In this document: positions 42,069 through 51,353 of the stretch, one piece after another
Layout of the letters: the number at the start of each line of letters is the position of its first letter
Position numbering within the stretch: position 1 is the first letter of the stretch
Assembly (NCBI GenBank): GCA_035512155.1
Contig: DATKEN010000168.1
Location: 1 to 64,000, forward strand
Length of the DNA: 64,000 nt
Direction of reading: 5' to 3'
Source: JABCYV01 sp035512155
Lineage (GTDB): Bacteria > Acidobacteriota > Terriglobia > Terriglobales > Acidobacteriaceae
Notes under the pieces: model-generated
What the model was told of the DNA's origin: nothing
Seen by the model: the letters and a program-made list of their open reading frames with translations, nothing else
Database searches by the model: none
Program-made: the position numbers and the translations under genes

Positions 42069-43286
42069 ATGAAAATTGCAAAGCTGGTTCTGTGCCTGAT
42101 TTTTCTGCCAATCGCGGCGATTCCACAAGAAAAGCCAATCAGTATTCAAGCTGGCACGCTGCTGGATGGCAGAGGAAGCGTTTTGCACAAGGTTCGGATT
42201 GTGATCCAGAACGGCAAGATCCTGCGCGTGGAGGAAGCCCGGGCCAACGCCGCAGGAACTCCCACCTACAATCTTGATGGACTCACAGTATTGCCAGGTT
42301 GGATCGATGTCCACGTCCACATCACCTGGCATTTCGGACCAAACGGCAAGGCCGAAGACAAGAATGAAACGCCGGAGGCAGCGGCCCTGGCTGCCGCGGG
42401 CAATGCCTGGACCACGTTGATGGCAGGCTTTACCACAATCCAGAGCTTGGGTGCGCCCGAAGACAAAGACCTCCGCGATGCCATCGCTCGTGGAGACATC
42501 CCTGGGCCGCGGATCATTACCGCTCTGAATCCAATTGATGATCCAAAGCTCACGCCCGAGCAGATTCGAGAAAGTGTCCGAAAACTTAGGGCGGAAAGCG
42601 CGGATGTGGTCAAGATTTTTGCCTCAAAAAGCATTCGCGACGGAGGCGGACAAACTCTAAGTGACCAGCAATTGGAGGCGGCGTGTGGCGAGGCCAAGGT
42701 GCAGGCTTTGCGTGCTGTCGTCCACGCTTATCGATCCGCTATCCGGGCGGCAACTCTAGCCGGCTGCACCGAGATCGAGCATGGCACCTACGCCACCGAC
42801 GATGACTTGCGGCTCATGGCGGAACACGGCACATTTTTTGATCCGCAGGTGGGATTAGTCATCCACAATTACCTCGACAACAAGGCCAGCTTCCTGGGGA
42901 TTGGCAACTACACGGAGGAAGGTTTTGCGAAAATGCAGGAAGTGTTGCCGCTGAACCAGGCGATGTTCAAGAGAGCGCTGGCTACCAAGGGTCTAAAAAT
43001 CGTCTTCGGCACGGATGCGGTGGCTGGCGCTCACGGCCGCAACGCTGAAGAGTTTATCTACCGCGTGCAGGATGGTCAGGACCCCATGGATACTTTAGTG
43101 GCGGCCAACTCTCGCGCCGCGGAATCACTCAATCTGCAAAATGAGATCGGCTCGATTGCCGCCGGGATGCAGGCTGACGTGATTGCGCTGGATGGCGATC
43201 CGGTGAAAGACATTACGGCCCTGCGCCGAGTGGTTTTCGTGATGAAAGCGGGAAAGGTTTACAAAAACGTGGCTACCGTCCACTAG
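42069..43286 (+). CDS. Secreted amidohydrolase (metal-dependent hydrolase)
   Basis: A 405-residue exported enzyme of the amidohydrolase superfamily. A signal peptide (about 1-20) precedes the barrel. Metal ligands are H82-V-H84 (LPGWIDVHVHITWH), a carbamylated Lys candidate in ADVVKIFASKS, His residues in VVHAYRSA and EIEHGTYA, and the terminal Asp in VFGTDAVAG. The late segment EIGSIAAGMQADVIALDGDP is typical of imidazolonepropionase- and dipeptidase-like secreted members. Substrate unknown. It follows the VWA gene by 33 bases and overlaps the TrmO gene end by four bases. Confidence 0.9.
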   Translation: MKIAKLVLCLIFLPIAAIPQEKPISIQAGTLLDGRGSVLHKVRIVIQNGKILRVEEARANAAGTPTYNLDGLTVLPGWIDVHVHITWHFGPNGKAEDKNETPEAAALAAAGNAWTTLMAGFTTIQSLGAPEDKDLRDAIARGDIPGPRIITALNPIDDPKLTPEQIRESVRKLRAESADVVKIFASKSIRDGGGQTLSDQQLEAACGEAKVQALRAVVHAYRSAIRAATLAGCTEIEHGTYATDDDLRLMAEHGTFFDPQVGLVIHNYLDNKASFLGIGNYTEEGFAKMQEVLPLNQAMFKRALATKGLKIVFGTDAVAGAHGRNAEEFIYRVQDGQDPMDTLVAANSRAAESLNLQNEIGSIAAGMQADVIALDGDPVKDITALRRVVFVMKAGKVYKNVATVH

Positions 43287-43750
43287 CTCTTGCCCTGCCG
43301 TGCCTCAGCTTCGGCGAGCCAACCACGGCGTAGCTTTTCATCCGGGATGTTGGACAAATAGGGCTTGATATCGAGAATCGGTGTCCCATCCAACATATCG
43401 ACACCGCGAACATGCAACTCGGCGCCTTCGCGGCGACGCAGCTTGACGGTGGTGATGCCGATCGGGTTCGGACGTCGCGGCGATCGAGTCGCAAACACAC
43501 CGTGCGGCCGATTGTCGGAGGGCGGCGTACCCAGCAACTCGTCCTCACGTAATTCGAGCTTTGGGGAGCGATCGAACTCCCAGATGACGATGAGGTGCGA
43601 GAAGCCCTCGATGTCGGTGAGCCCCCGCTCAAACTCCGGCAGGATCTTGAGCACACCATCGGCCTCGTGTTTAGCGCCAAGACCCTTGGGAACTTCGCTT
43701 GCGTTCTTGTACGGACTACTCACAAATCCAATCGGCCGCGATGTGAACAT
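43283..43750 (-). CDS. trmO: tRNA m6t6A37 methyltransferase TrmO
   Basis: A 155-residue UPF0066/TrmO protein. The family core is seen in IGFVSSPYKNASEVPKG, GLTDIEGFSHLIVIWEFDRS, GVFATRSPRRPNPIGITTVK and DMLDGTPILDIKPYLSN, including the GVFATRSPxRPNPIG signature. It methylates N6-threonylcarbamoyladenosine 37 in tRNA. I use the ATG at 43750, which has GGAGG ten bases upstream; the open frame continues to 43891 through half of an inverted repeat and is not expected to be translated. Convergent with the amidohydrolase. Confidence 0.88.
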   Translation of the reverse strand: MFTSRPIGFVSSPYKNASEVPKGLGAKHEADGVLKILPEFERGLTDIEGFSHLIVIWEFDRSPKLELREDELLGTPPSDNRPHGVFATRSPRRPNPIGITTVKLRRREGAELHVRGVDMLDGTPILDIKPYLSNIPDEKLRRGWLAEAEARQGKS

Positions 43751-43798
43751 GTGGGACGGGCCTCCGGTTCCCATAGTAATGCGAGAAGCCACGGATGC

Positions 43799-44006
43799 CG
43801 AGGGTGCCCCGTCCAAGCTTCGCTTGGGTGGGTATTTTGGACGTTCGTCTGTCACAGAATTGACCCGAGTTGCGGAAATATCCTGACGCACTAAAACGGC
43901 ACGGAACAGGAAGCTAGACTCCCGCTCAGGGCGAGCCTTTCCGACGGTCCGGGTGCGGCCACCCCAGATAATCCCGCCCTAGCGAAGCTTGGAGGGGGCA
44001 CCCTCG
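43799..44006. repeat. Pair of 34-bp inverted repeats enclosing a 140-base spacer
   Basis: The left arm (43799-43832) and right arm (43973-44006) are inverted copies matching at about 31 of 34 positions. Each arm also contains a small internal palindrome around AAGCTTCGC. The spacer carries no gene. A 7-base direct repeat ACGGATG flanks the pair loosely (43791-43797 and 44010-44016). The structure resembles a MITE- or REP-type element or a bidirectional transcriptional stop between trmO and the pseudokinase gene. Confidence 0.65.
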
Positions 44007-44025
44007 AGAACGGATGAGCGACCGC

Positions 44026-45420
44026 TTAAGGAGTTGCTGGTGTTGGAAAGGCCTTTGCTGAGTTCCTGGCAAACTCGAAGCGCAGCACCCATTCACTCGC
44101 GACCTTCCGGCCATCGACTTCGGCGGGGGAAAATTCCCAACGGCGGGCAGCTTGCAGAGCACGACTGGCGAAATATTTGCTGGGCCCGGCAGAATCGAAT
44201 TTCGCTCCTACTACGCTGCCTGACGGGTCAACCTCCACCCTTACCTTGACTTTCACCGTGCCTTGAATGGTTCTCAGGGCCGATTGCGAGACCTCGGGCG
44301 AGACTTGCTGAAGAACTTCACCGTGAACAACGCGACTGGACTTGGCGGTCGCCACTGGTCGGAGCGCCGTTGGTGGGGGCGTATTCGATTTTGGACTCGG
44401 CTTCGAATCGCTCGATCCGCGGTGAGACGTTCCACCATCAGGCGTCCCAACATTAGAGGTTGCTGGGCTCGGCTTCGGTTGGGCCTCAATCTTGGGAGTT
44501 TTAACGGCGGCAGGAGCGGGCTGCGCTTCCGGCGTGCGATTCAGAAGTCGTGGACCTGCCAACGCCGCTAACACCAGGCAGGCAGCGATAAGCGGAACCA
44601 TGTATCCCCACTTCGCAAAGGCGCCGGGGCTTCCTTCAGTCAGCGCGGGCGCCGGCGCGGCAGGCGCTGGCCACAGATGCGATTTGATTTCGGCCACTGT
44701 CCATCGCTCCTCCGGATTCCGGCGCAAACAGTTCCTTGCCACACTACGAAATGGCTCTGGTAACGTTGCTGGCAGCGCGGGATCCCCTCGCTGCGTTTTA
44801 TCCCAGCCCGGCAGGCGCTGAGTCAGCGTCTCGACTAGCGTCATACCAAGTGACCAGACATCCCCTGCGGGGGAGGTTACCGCGCTTACGGCTTCGGGTG
44901 GGTCGTAGACGCTCGGTTGGCTGCCGCTCGACTCGCCAATTTCGCGGATCCCGTCACTCGAAAGTCTCAATTGATCAGCGACCACCATGATGTTCGCTGG
45001 TTTGATGTGGCCATGCACCAAACCTTTGCTGTGAAGATACGCCAATGCATCCAGCGCCGGCCGGAGCATATCGCGTGCCTCCGCGTCCGTAAGCGGCCGC
45101 TGCGGAAGAACTTCCGAGAGATTCTCTTCTGCGTATTCAGTCACAACGTAGAGTAGGGCGATACCTCCCAGCTCGCAGCGTCCCGTCTGAAAGAGGCGAA
45201 GCAAATGCGGATGCGACAGTTTCCCAGCGCCTTCCCACCGCGGCAGTTGCAAACCCGCATTCTGCGGATCGGCAGGAACCAGCTTGATCGCCGCTTTTTG
45301 TTGTTGCGCGCTCCGTTCGGTTACGAACACTGCGCTGTGGTCAGAACCACCTACGTATCGCCGCAAATGGAATTCTCCATTAACGACCCGGCCCTCCCAC
45401 CGTTTCCACTCCGGCTTCAT
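44026..45420 (-). CDS. Protein-kinase-like (pseudokinase) membrane protein fused to a TonB C-terminal domain
   Basis: A 464-residue fusion. Residues 1-250 follow the Ser/Thr kinase fold: VAIK-like AAIK46, E in the C-helix area, catalytic loop HGHIKPANIM, PPE, DVWSLGMTL. But the catalytic HRD Asp is His (H136-G-H138), and the DFG motif reads SSDG (154-157), losing the metal-binding Asp, so it should be a pseudokinase. One membrane helix lies at 273-292, then a Pro-rich periplasmic linker, then a TonB C-terminal domain (about 375-455; GTVKVKVRVEVDPSGSVVG, ALQAARRWEFSPAEVDGRKV). It may link cytosolic signal or nucleotide sensing to outer-membrane receptors. Start ATG 45420. Confidence 0.87.
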   Translation of the reverse strand: MKPEWKRWEGRVVNGEFHLRRYVGGSDHSAVFVTERSAQQQKAAIKLVPADPQNAGLQLPRWEGAGKLSHPHLLRLFQTGRCELGGIALLYVVTEYAEENLSEVLPQRPLTDAEARDMLRPALDALAYLHSKGLVHGHIKPANIMVVADQLRLSSDGIREIGESSGSQPSVYDPPEAVSAVTSPAGDVWSLGMTLVETLTQRLPGWDKTQRGDPALPATLPEPFRSVARNCLRRNPEERWTVAEIKSHLWPAPAAPAPALTEGSPGAFAKWGYMVPLIAACLVLAALAGPRLLNRTPEAQPAPAAVKTPKIEAQPKPSPATSNVGTPDGGTSHRGSSDSKPSPKSNTPPPTALRPVATAKSSRVVHGEVLQQVSPEVSQSALRTIQGTVKVKVRVEVDPSGSVVGAKFDSAGPSKYFASRALQAARRWEFSPAEVDGRKVASEWVLRFEFARNSAKAFPTPATP

Positions 45421-45542
45421 TGCACTCCTTTGATATTTGGCTCGTTTCCGCAGTTACCCTGACTTGGAGACCACGCGTACCCTTGCTCAGGCATTCATCG
45501 GGTCTGCGGGTAACTAAACGTTGTAACACATCGCCGGATGGG

Positions 45543-45695
45543 TTAAGTCCAACAGTCGAATTGGTGGTGCGTCTTCGCGACTCCGGCCCAACCAACCGAG
45601 GTATCAACGGCTGCCTTTTCAACTGATGGAGAAGAAATTGAGATTATCGTGACCAGCGAGAGCAGAGTTCCTACGGCTGCCAATAAACGAATCAT
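45543..45695 (-). CDS. Possible 50-residue secreted peptide
   Basis: The product is MIRLLAAVGTLLSLVTIISI plus a polar 30-residue tail with one Cys, so it looks like a signal peptide or one-helix protein. GGAGAG lies four bases before the ATG. There is no recognised family. The remaining part of 45421-45901 contains nothing further that I can support. Confidence 0.33.
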   Translation of the reverse strand: MIRLLAAVGTLLSLVTIISISSPSVEKAAVDTSVGWAGVAKTHHQFDCWT

Positions 45696-45901
45696 ACTTC
45701 TCTCCGCGTGTGGGGGTTGCGAAGGGCGCGGCTTCTCTCTTCGGATCAATAAATTCTATGCCTGCTGTGTGAGCAAAGCAACGAACTAAAGTCGTTGAGA
45801 AGGCCTGTCCAGGTGGGCAGCGTCAGATATGCCGGATACGCGTTTTTCATCTGCAAGCTGAATTTTTGAGGATTCCTTCCGGATTCGACCGTCGGCTACG
45901 A

Positions 45902-46444
45902 TCAGGCAGTCAACGGCTGGTCCACCGACTGGTTCGTATTCGACATGCCCAGCTTCAGGTTTTCGATTTGGAGGGCGTGGTGGCGCGCATGCAGCCAATG
46001 GAACTTGCGCCACTCTGCGGCGGTCAGCGGTCCCAGCACGGGATTGTCCACCAGGTCCCGGCGGCTTCCGAAGCGCTCTTCGCACTTGAGAATCGACTCA
46101 TCCATCGCCACGATATCGCCCTGAATTCTGGCCATGACCATCTCTGGCGAAGCGCCTTGCGGAATGGTGCCGGGGGGAGCCGGACGTCCCGAGGGAAAAT
46201 ATTCGAGCTTCAAAACCATGAGGGCATCTATCCGCATCTGCAAAGTGGGCTTGGTTGCGGCGATTTTTCCCGCCTGCAAACAGAGATCAAACGCGGTTGT
46301 GGTGGCGCGGTAGGTAAGCCAGAGGTGTTCCATGATTTCCGCTGCACTCCACTTTTCCTGGGGATGCCACTTGAACTGCTCCGGAGTGATTCCGGCAAAA
46401 GAGGACGCGATGGTCTCCTGCAGCTTCCGCACATAGAAATCCAT
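45902..46444 (-). CDS. DinB/DUF1569-like metal-binding protein
   Basis: A 180-residue helical protein. It begins MDFYVRKLQETIASSFAGI and has EKWSAAEIMEHLWLTYRA, the DinB helix with Glu-His, and FHWLHARHHALQIENLKLGM at the C-terminus, the His-rich helix that holds the second part of the metal site. This agrees with DUF1569 or the wider DinB superfamily. Specific activity is unknown. The start at 46444 is chosen on family length; an upstream ATG at 46522 has no supporting features. Confidence 0.75.
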   Translation of the reverse strand: MDFYVRKLQETIASSFAGITPEQFKWHPQEKWSAAEIMEHLWLTYRATTTAFDLCLQAGKIAATKPTLQMRIDALMVLKLEYFPSGRPAPPGTIPQGASPEMVMARIQGDIVAMDESILKCEERFGSRRDLVDNPVLGPLTAAEWRKFHWLHARHHALQIENLKLGMSNTNQSVDQPLTA

Positions 46445-46724
46445 GGTGCCCAAGCCCTCGCTTCCAGTTCGAGTGAGCTGCGAGACACGACAGATTGACT
46501 CATCACCCCAACAGACCAACAATCATAGGTGATGATCAGACGTGTCAGCGTTGGGTTTGTAGATATGCATTACGAAATGCTTCGGAAAGGGGACAAGTAG
46601 ACAGGAAACAAATGCGAGCAGATGAGATTCGCAGTTCCAGCTGAATTTTTGTCTGGCTGCTTTTCGAAAAGCGTACCTTCCGGCTCCTGGGGGGCGGGCG
46701 CGCGATAGAGTTTTCCGGACTGGA

Positions 46725-47231
46725 TCAGGATTCTATTTTTCTTGGGAGCCGCCGCGAACTCTGGTCGCTGGGGGGCGGAGGCTCATCACAACCTTCCGTT
46801 ACCCACTGCCACGCTCGGCGGCCTCTGTCGTTAGCCAGAAAGCGCGCTTCTCCATAGCTGGCTAACCGGTTGAGCACAGTAGAGACCGATGCCAGAGGAT
46901 CTTTCTGGCGGGCCATTAAGGCTGGATTCCTTCGCTTGATTTCCTGGCAGACTTCTTGTGTTAGCAGAGGACGGGCCGATTCCATCAGCACCATGCGACA
47001 CGTTTTCGTGAAACCTGGCTGACGGGAGGTCGGCCTATGATCAACCAGTTCCAGTAATTCTTCGCCAATAATGTCGTCACCGAAGAGATTAGCCAGCCCC
47101 AAAATCGTCTGTTTGATAGTGCCAATTCTCTTAATGATCGCGGCACGCTGCTTTAACAGCGAATCGAGTTCTTGATGCACTCGTTCAACTACTTCTTCAA
47201 CATGTTCTGCACCTGAAACCTGCGTTGACAT
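46725..47231 (-). CDS. Coiled-coil plus winged-helix-like protein of unknown function
   Basis: A 168-residue protein. Residues about 8-50 are a helical coiled-coil (EEVVERVHQELDSLLKQRAA). The C-terminal half looks like a winged helix: FTKTCRMVLMESARPLLTQE, VCQEIKRRNPALMARQKD, then SVSTVLNRLASYGEARFLAN, where the ordering resembles MarR- or transcription-factor-like regulators of acidobacteria. Probably a DNA-binding or regulatory protein; no family name available. Located between the DinB-like gene and the divergent TonB-receptor region. Confidence 0.6.
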   Translation of the reverse strand: MSTQVSGAEHVEEVVERVHQELDSLLKQRAAIIKRIGTIKQTILGLANLFGDDIIGEELLELVDHRPTSRQPGFTKTCRMVLMESARPLLTQEVCQEIKRRNPALMARQKDPLASVSTVLNRLASYGEARFLANDRGRRAWQWVTEGCDEPPPPSDQSSRRLPRKIES

Positions 47232-47771
47232 AATCCCCCTAAGACTGGTCTGCGAGGAAGTGAAGCTACATCAGAAGGCCGATCCGGCATGTGTAGATTC
47301 GCTGATCGAAGCCTTCTACAACTCTTGCGGGACCATTGTCCATCAATCGGCTGCACTAAATAGATACCAGGGGACAGATGCAGTCCGCGCTGGTACCAAT
47401 CGATGTTTGGCGGTTATCGCGATGTCAGCGAGCCCGGAAATTCTGCGGCGTGTGGCACACTGCATGATGTTCTCTGTGTGCACGGATTGACATACACAAA
47501 ACCGCAGAATCACATGTCCAACTCTACAGTTAAATGTATTAATCGTGGAGTTCACGATTGTTGCCAGATCCTGCTTCCTTCAAGAATCCGTGGCACTCAA
47601 CCGCCCCGTCCAATAGTTCATCCCTGATTTCCTGTCATTAGTCATCCTTCGAACTAATTGGGCACGAGCTTGCCTTCTACGCTCCGTAAGTGTCTGTGAC
47701 CGAACATCAGAGAAAATTTTGTGCTGTCGAAAAATGGGAAAATGCGAACCCCAATTTCCAAGGAGCACCAC
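47232..47771 (+). promoter_or_regulatory. 540-base upstream region of the TonB receptor gene with a possible promoter
   Basis: TTGACA at 47487-47492 and TCACAT at 47510-47515, with a 17-base spacer, make a weak candidate promoter about 260 bases before the receptor start. A 6-base inverted pair (TACCAG/CTGGTA) flanks 47365-47395. An open frame at 47260-47490 has no ribosome site and was not accepted. No operator could be identified. Confidence 0.3.
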
Positions 47772-50700
47772 ATGAGAGCAGAGACGAATAAGTGGATCAT
47801 TCCCGCTGAAAACTCATCCCCAGCGCAACTACGACGGTGTGGTAGTTACGCAACAGGCGCCATTCTTCTGATGGCACTTCTCCTGTTGTTAGCTGTCACC
47901 GGATTTGCTCAGGGTATCAGCGGTGAGCTGACGGGAACGGTGCTGGATCCTTCCGGTGCCTCCGTGAATGGCGCGACCGTGGAAGTAGTCAACGTTGCCA
48001 GCGGTCAGAGAATCACCACGACGACAAAGAACCTTGGGGAGTACCGATTAAGTCAGCTTCCCGTCGGGACCTACACCCTGATTGTCTCTGCCCCACACTT
48101 CGTCACCACCGAGTTGCACAACATTCCAGTTGAGTTGAACAAGACGGGTACCGCTAACGTGCAGCTTAAGGTCGGCGATGTCACGACCACCGTTGAAGTG
48201 TCCGGAACCGCTCCTCCAGTCGATACCACCACCGCACAGCTGCAGGCAACTTTCACCGACGCGTTTTCGCAGGATCTTAGCATCACCTCTGCTGGTGGCA
48301 CCGGAGCCGGCGTGTTGAATCTCTCTCTGCTGAGTCCCGGCGTAACCCAGTCGAGCGCGATGGGTCTGGGAAGTGGCCCCTCCGTCGGAGGGCTGCGTCC
48401 TTACGACAATAACTTCACCGTGGAAGGCGTGGACAACAACAACAAAGGCACCACCGGCGCGCTAATAACGGTGCCTAACGATGCAGTCGAGCAGTTCGTC
48501 CTGTTGACCAACCAATTCAGCCCTGAGTTCGGTCATTCATCGGGCGGACAATTCAATACAACGGTAAAGAGCGGTACGAACAGCTTTCACGGATCGGCAT
48601 ACGAGTACTTCAGAAACCGAAACTTGAATGCCGTGGACAATTTTTATGTTCTGCAAGGCCTGACGTCAAATCCGCGGTTTGATAGCAACCGTTACGGGGG
48701 AACTTTCGGCGGCCCCATCGTCAAAAACAAGCTCTTCTTCTTTACTGATTTCGAACGGCAGGGCGTAGGCTTGACGGGAACCAGCGGAGCCACAGTCCTA
48801 ACACCGACCACTGCGGGATTAGCCGCGATCGCGCCGGACCCCAATCTCAGCCAAAGCAACTTTGGCGTTTTCAAAAAATTCGTTCCAGTCGCGCCAGCCC
48901 AGGCTTCCAGCGGCACCAGCAATCCTTGTGTCGCAGGTGTTAATGCGATCGCATTCAATAACAATTCCAACTTCACCCCTCCCGCAGCAGGCACCTGCCC
49001 GGCCGGGTCTGGGCTGATACCGATTGGCCCGGTCTCGATCGCTGCTCCGGCCTTCCAAAACTACGAGAACTTCGTCCAAAGCGTTGACTATAACCTCTCG
49101 GAGCGAGACCAGATTCGAGGCCGTTACATCTATAACAAGTTGGACCAGATTGACACGCAAGCAAATTTACCCGTGTTCTACCAGATTCAACCATTTCGCT
49201 GGCACCTGTTTACGATCAGCGAATACCACGACTTTACACCATCGATAATCAATGAATTCCGGGTGGGCTATAACCGGTATTTCTTTATCACGCCAGCCGG
49301 TAGTGCCACCTTCCCCGGCTTGAATGTGTTTCCTAACATCACTCTTTTTGACTTGGGAGGCGGAGTTAACATCGGGTGGGACCCCAATGCTCCGCAAGGA
49401 GGCACTCAGAACCTGTATCAGGCGATTGACAACATCAGTTGGAATAAGGGTGCCCACAACCTGAAGTTTGGGGCGGAATTCCGCGAATACATCGCGCCCT
49501 CTAATTTCACCCAGCGGCAATTTGGGGACTATAAGTACAATTCCACCCAGTTGTTTCTGGAAGACTTTTCGCCGGACAATTTCGGCGAACGTAGCTCGGG
49601 TTCCAGTGTCTATTACGGCAATGACTCGGCGATTTACTGGTACGCGAATGATACCTGGAGGGTGAGACCCAATCTCAGTGTCAATTTAGGCATCCGGTAT
49701 GAGTTCACCACCATTCCTGAGGGCGAGAAAAGACAGGCTCTGAACTCGATCTCCAATACGCCCGGCGTCACCGTGTCAGCAGTAAATGAGCCATTGCTGT
49801 TTAACTCTCCTCGAGCACCGAAGAATAACTGGGCGCCGCGCGTAGGATTTGCCTATTCACCTGGCACCAGTGGAAACACGTCGATTCGTGGGGGCTTCGG
49901 CATCGCGTACGACATCCTCTATGACAATATCGGCCAATTAGCAGTGCCTCCGCAAGTGGGTGCGACCTTCGACACATCCTTACCCGTCAAGCCAGGATTC
50001 TTCGCTGGTGGCGCACTACCCGGTGGCGGCAGCGGAACTCAGGTATTGGACGGCCCTACCGCCAGAGCCCACACCTCCAACTGGATCCCGAATCAACAAA
50101 AATGGCCGTATTCGCTACAGTGGAATCTGGGGGTTCAGCATTCCTTTGCCAAGAATTATACGGCTGAGGTTCGCTACCTCGGCACCCGAGCCGTACATCT
50201 GGACGTGCAAGACAGGATTAACAAGCAAGCGCTGGTTAGCAACACGCCTGAGACGGCAACGAGCGGCTTTCTGCCCACGTACTTGCAAGCCCCGTCCCAG
50301 GCCACACTCGATGCTCTTCCGCTGACTTTATGCACTCCCGACCCCACCAATACGTTTTGCACGAGCGGCTTGCAGTCCGGCAGCAACATTATTCCAGCAT
50401 TCGCGAACACCGGTTTCACCAGCACGATCACGGCTGACTTGCCTCTGGGATGGTCGAGGTATCACGGGCTACAGACCAGTCTCACCCGGCGCATGAGCCA
50501 CGGGATGACGTTCCAGGCGGCTTACACTTACAGCCGTACGATTGACAACAGCACAGCCGATTTCCACTCAACCGATCTGACACCCCGGCGTCCGCAGGAC
50601 TTTCAAAACTGGGCGGCGGAAGGCGCGGTCTCCGCTCTTTCCCGCACCCATCGGCTCACGTTTGCCATGATCTACGACCTGCCGTTCTTCAAGAACTCCA

Positions 50701-51281
50701 ATTGGTTGATGAAGAACGTCGTAGGCAATTGGGAATTTGCTCCGATCTACACTTACGAATCTCCCGAATGGGCGACTGTGCAGTCGACGACGGACTCGAA
50801 CTTGAACGGTGATCCCGCCGGTGATCGCGCAATCCTCAATCCGGGTGGCACCTCGGGAACGGGCAGTGATGTAACTGCGCTTCTAAATAGCGCCGGGAAT
50901 ACGGTCGCTTACCTGGCCAACACTCCCAGTGCCCAGTATATTAAGGCGGGTCCTGGAGCCTTGGCCGATGTGAGCCGTAACACGCTGGCGACGCGGCCCA
51001 CGAACGATGTGTCCATGGGAGTTTACAAAGATGTAGCGATAAGAGAACGAATGAAATTCCGGCTGGGAGCGCAGTTTGCCAACATCTTCAATCACGCTCA
51101 GTTCATCCCGGGCAGCAATCCCGCTCAGGGGCTCGGAGTTAACGATGTCAATGGATTCCTCTCTGTTGGGTCGAACTATCAGAGCTACCTGACTCCAGGT
51201 AACCCGAACTTCAACAAGCCGAATACGGTGTTTGCCAGCAATGCGCGTTCAATTGCGATCGTGGCTAAATTCATCTTCTAA
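47772..51281 (+). CDS. Large TonB-dependent outer-membrane receptor with carboxypeptidase-regulatory-like N-terminal domain
   Basis: A 1169-residue exported protein with a signal peptide ending near VTGFAQ (residues about 30-50 in the translated start). A carboxypeptidase-regulatory-like domain follows (ISGELTGTVLDPSGASVNGA, GEYRLSQLPVGTYTLIVSAP), then the plug (SVGGLRPYDNNFTVEGVDNN) and a beta-barrel with many aromatic strands. The chain ends in AIVAKFIF, with a terminal Phe typical of outer-membrane barrels. Such receptors of the Oar type import or sense large substrates. AAGGAG lies six bases before the ATG. Downstream is a strong terminator, then a convergent two-component system. Confidence 0.92.
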   Translation: MRAETNKWIIPAENSSPAQLRRCGSYATGAILLMALLLLLAVTGFAQGISGELTGTVLDPSGASVNGATVEVVNVASGQRITTTTKNLGEYRLSQLPVGTYTLIVSAPHFVTTELHNIPVELNKTGTANVQLKVGDVTTTVEVSGTAPPVDTTTAQLQATFTDAFSQDLSITSAGGTGAGVLNLSLLSPGVTQSSAMGLGSGPSVGGLRPYDNNFTVEGVDNNNKGTTGALITVPNDAVEQFVLLTNQFSPEFGHSSGGQFNTTVKSGTNSFHGSAYEYFRNRNLNAVDNFYVLQGLTSNPRFDSNRYGGTFGGPIVKNKLFFFTDFERQGVGLTGTSGATVLTPTTAGLAAIAPDPNLSQSNFGVFKKFVPVAPAQASSGTSNPCVAGVNAIAFNNNSNFTPPAAGTCPAGSGLIPIGPVSIAAPAFQNYENFVQSVDYNLSERDQIRGRYIYNKLDQIDTQANLPVFYQIQPFRWHLFTISEYHDFTPSIINEFRVGYNRYFFITPAGSATFPGLNVFPNITLFDLGGGVNIGWDPNAPQGGTQNLYQAIDNISWNKGAHNLKFGAEFREYIAPSNFTQRQFGDYKYNSTQLFLEDFSPDNFGERSSGSSVYYGNDSAIYWYANDTWRVRPNLSVNLGIRYEFTTIPEGEKRQALNSISNTPGVTVSAVNEPLLFNSPRAPKNNWAPRVGFAYSPGTSGNTSIRGGFGIAYDILYDNIGQLAVPPQVGATFDTSLPVKPGFFAGGALPGGGSGTQVLDGPTARAHTSNWIPNQQKWPYSLQWNLGVQHSFAKNYTAEVRYLGTRAVHLDVQDRINKQALVSNTPETATSGFLPTYLQAPSQATLDALPLTLCTPDPTNTFCTSGLQSGSNIIPAFANTGFTSTITADLPLGWSRYHGLQTSLTRRMSHGMTFQAAYTYSRTIDNSTADFHSTDLTPRRPQDFQNWAAEGAVSALSRTHRLTFAMIYDLPFFKNSNWLMKNVVGNWEFAPIYTYESPEWATVQSTTDSNLNGDPAGDRAILNPGGTSGTGSDVTALLNSAGNTVAYLANTPSAQYIKAGPGALADVSRNTLATRPTNDVSMGVYKDVAIRERMKFRLGAQFANIFNHAQFIPGSNPAQGLGVNDVNGFLSVGSNYQSYLTPGNPNFNKPNTVFASNARSIAIVAKFIF

Positions 51282-51296
51282 AAACAAGGTGAGACA

Positions 51297-51330
51297 TCAA
51301 GGAGGCTCGCAAGGGCCTCCTTGAATTTTT
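51297..51330 (+). terminator. Strong rho-independent terminator after the TonB receptor gene
   Basis: A nine-base perfect stem (TCAAGGAGG with CCTCCTTGA, ten-base loop) followed by ATTTTT. The minus-strand side lacks a T run, so it acts mainly on the receptor transcript and separates it from the convergent LytTR regulator gene. Confidence 0.85.
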
Positions 51331-51353
51331 GCCTGCAAACGGCCGCAAGCTGC

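Noticed and set aside
47260..47490. 76-codon plus-strand open frame in front of the TonB receptor
   Set aside because: GAGGAA abuts the GTG too closely and no homology or structure is visible; more likely leader DNA.
51297..51330. Bidirectional terminator for the LytTR regulator gene as well
   Set aside because: The minus-strand side lacks a T run, so only the plus-strand use is supported.
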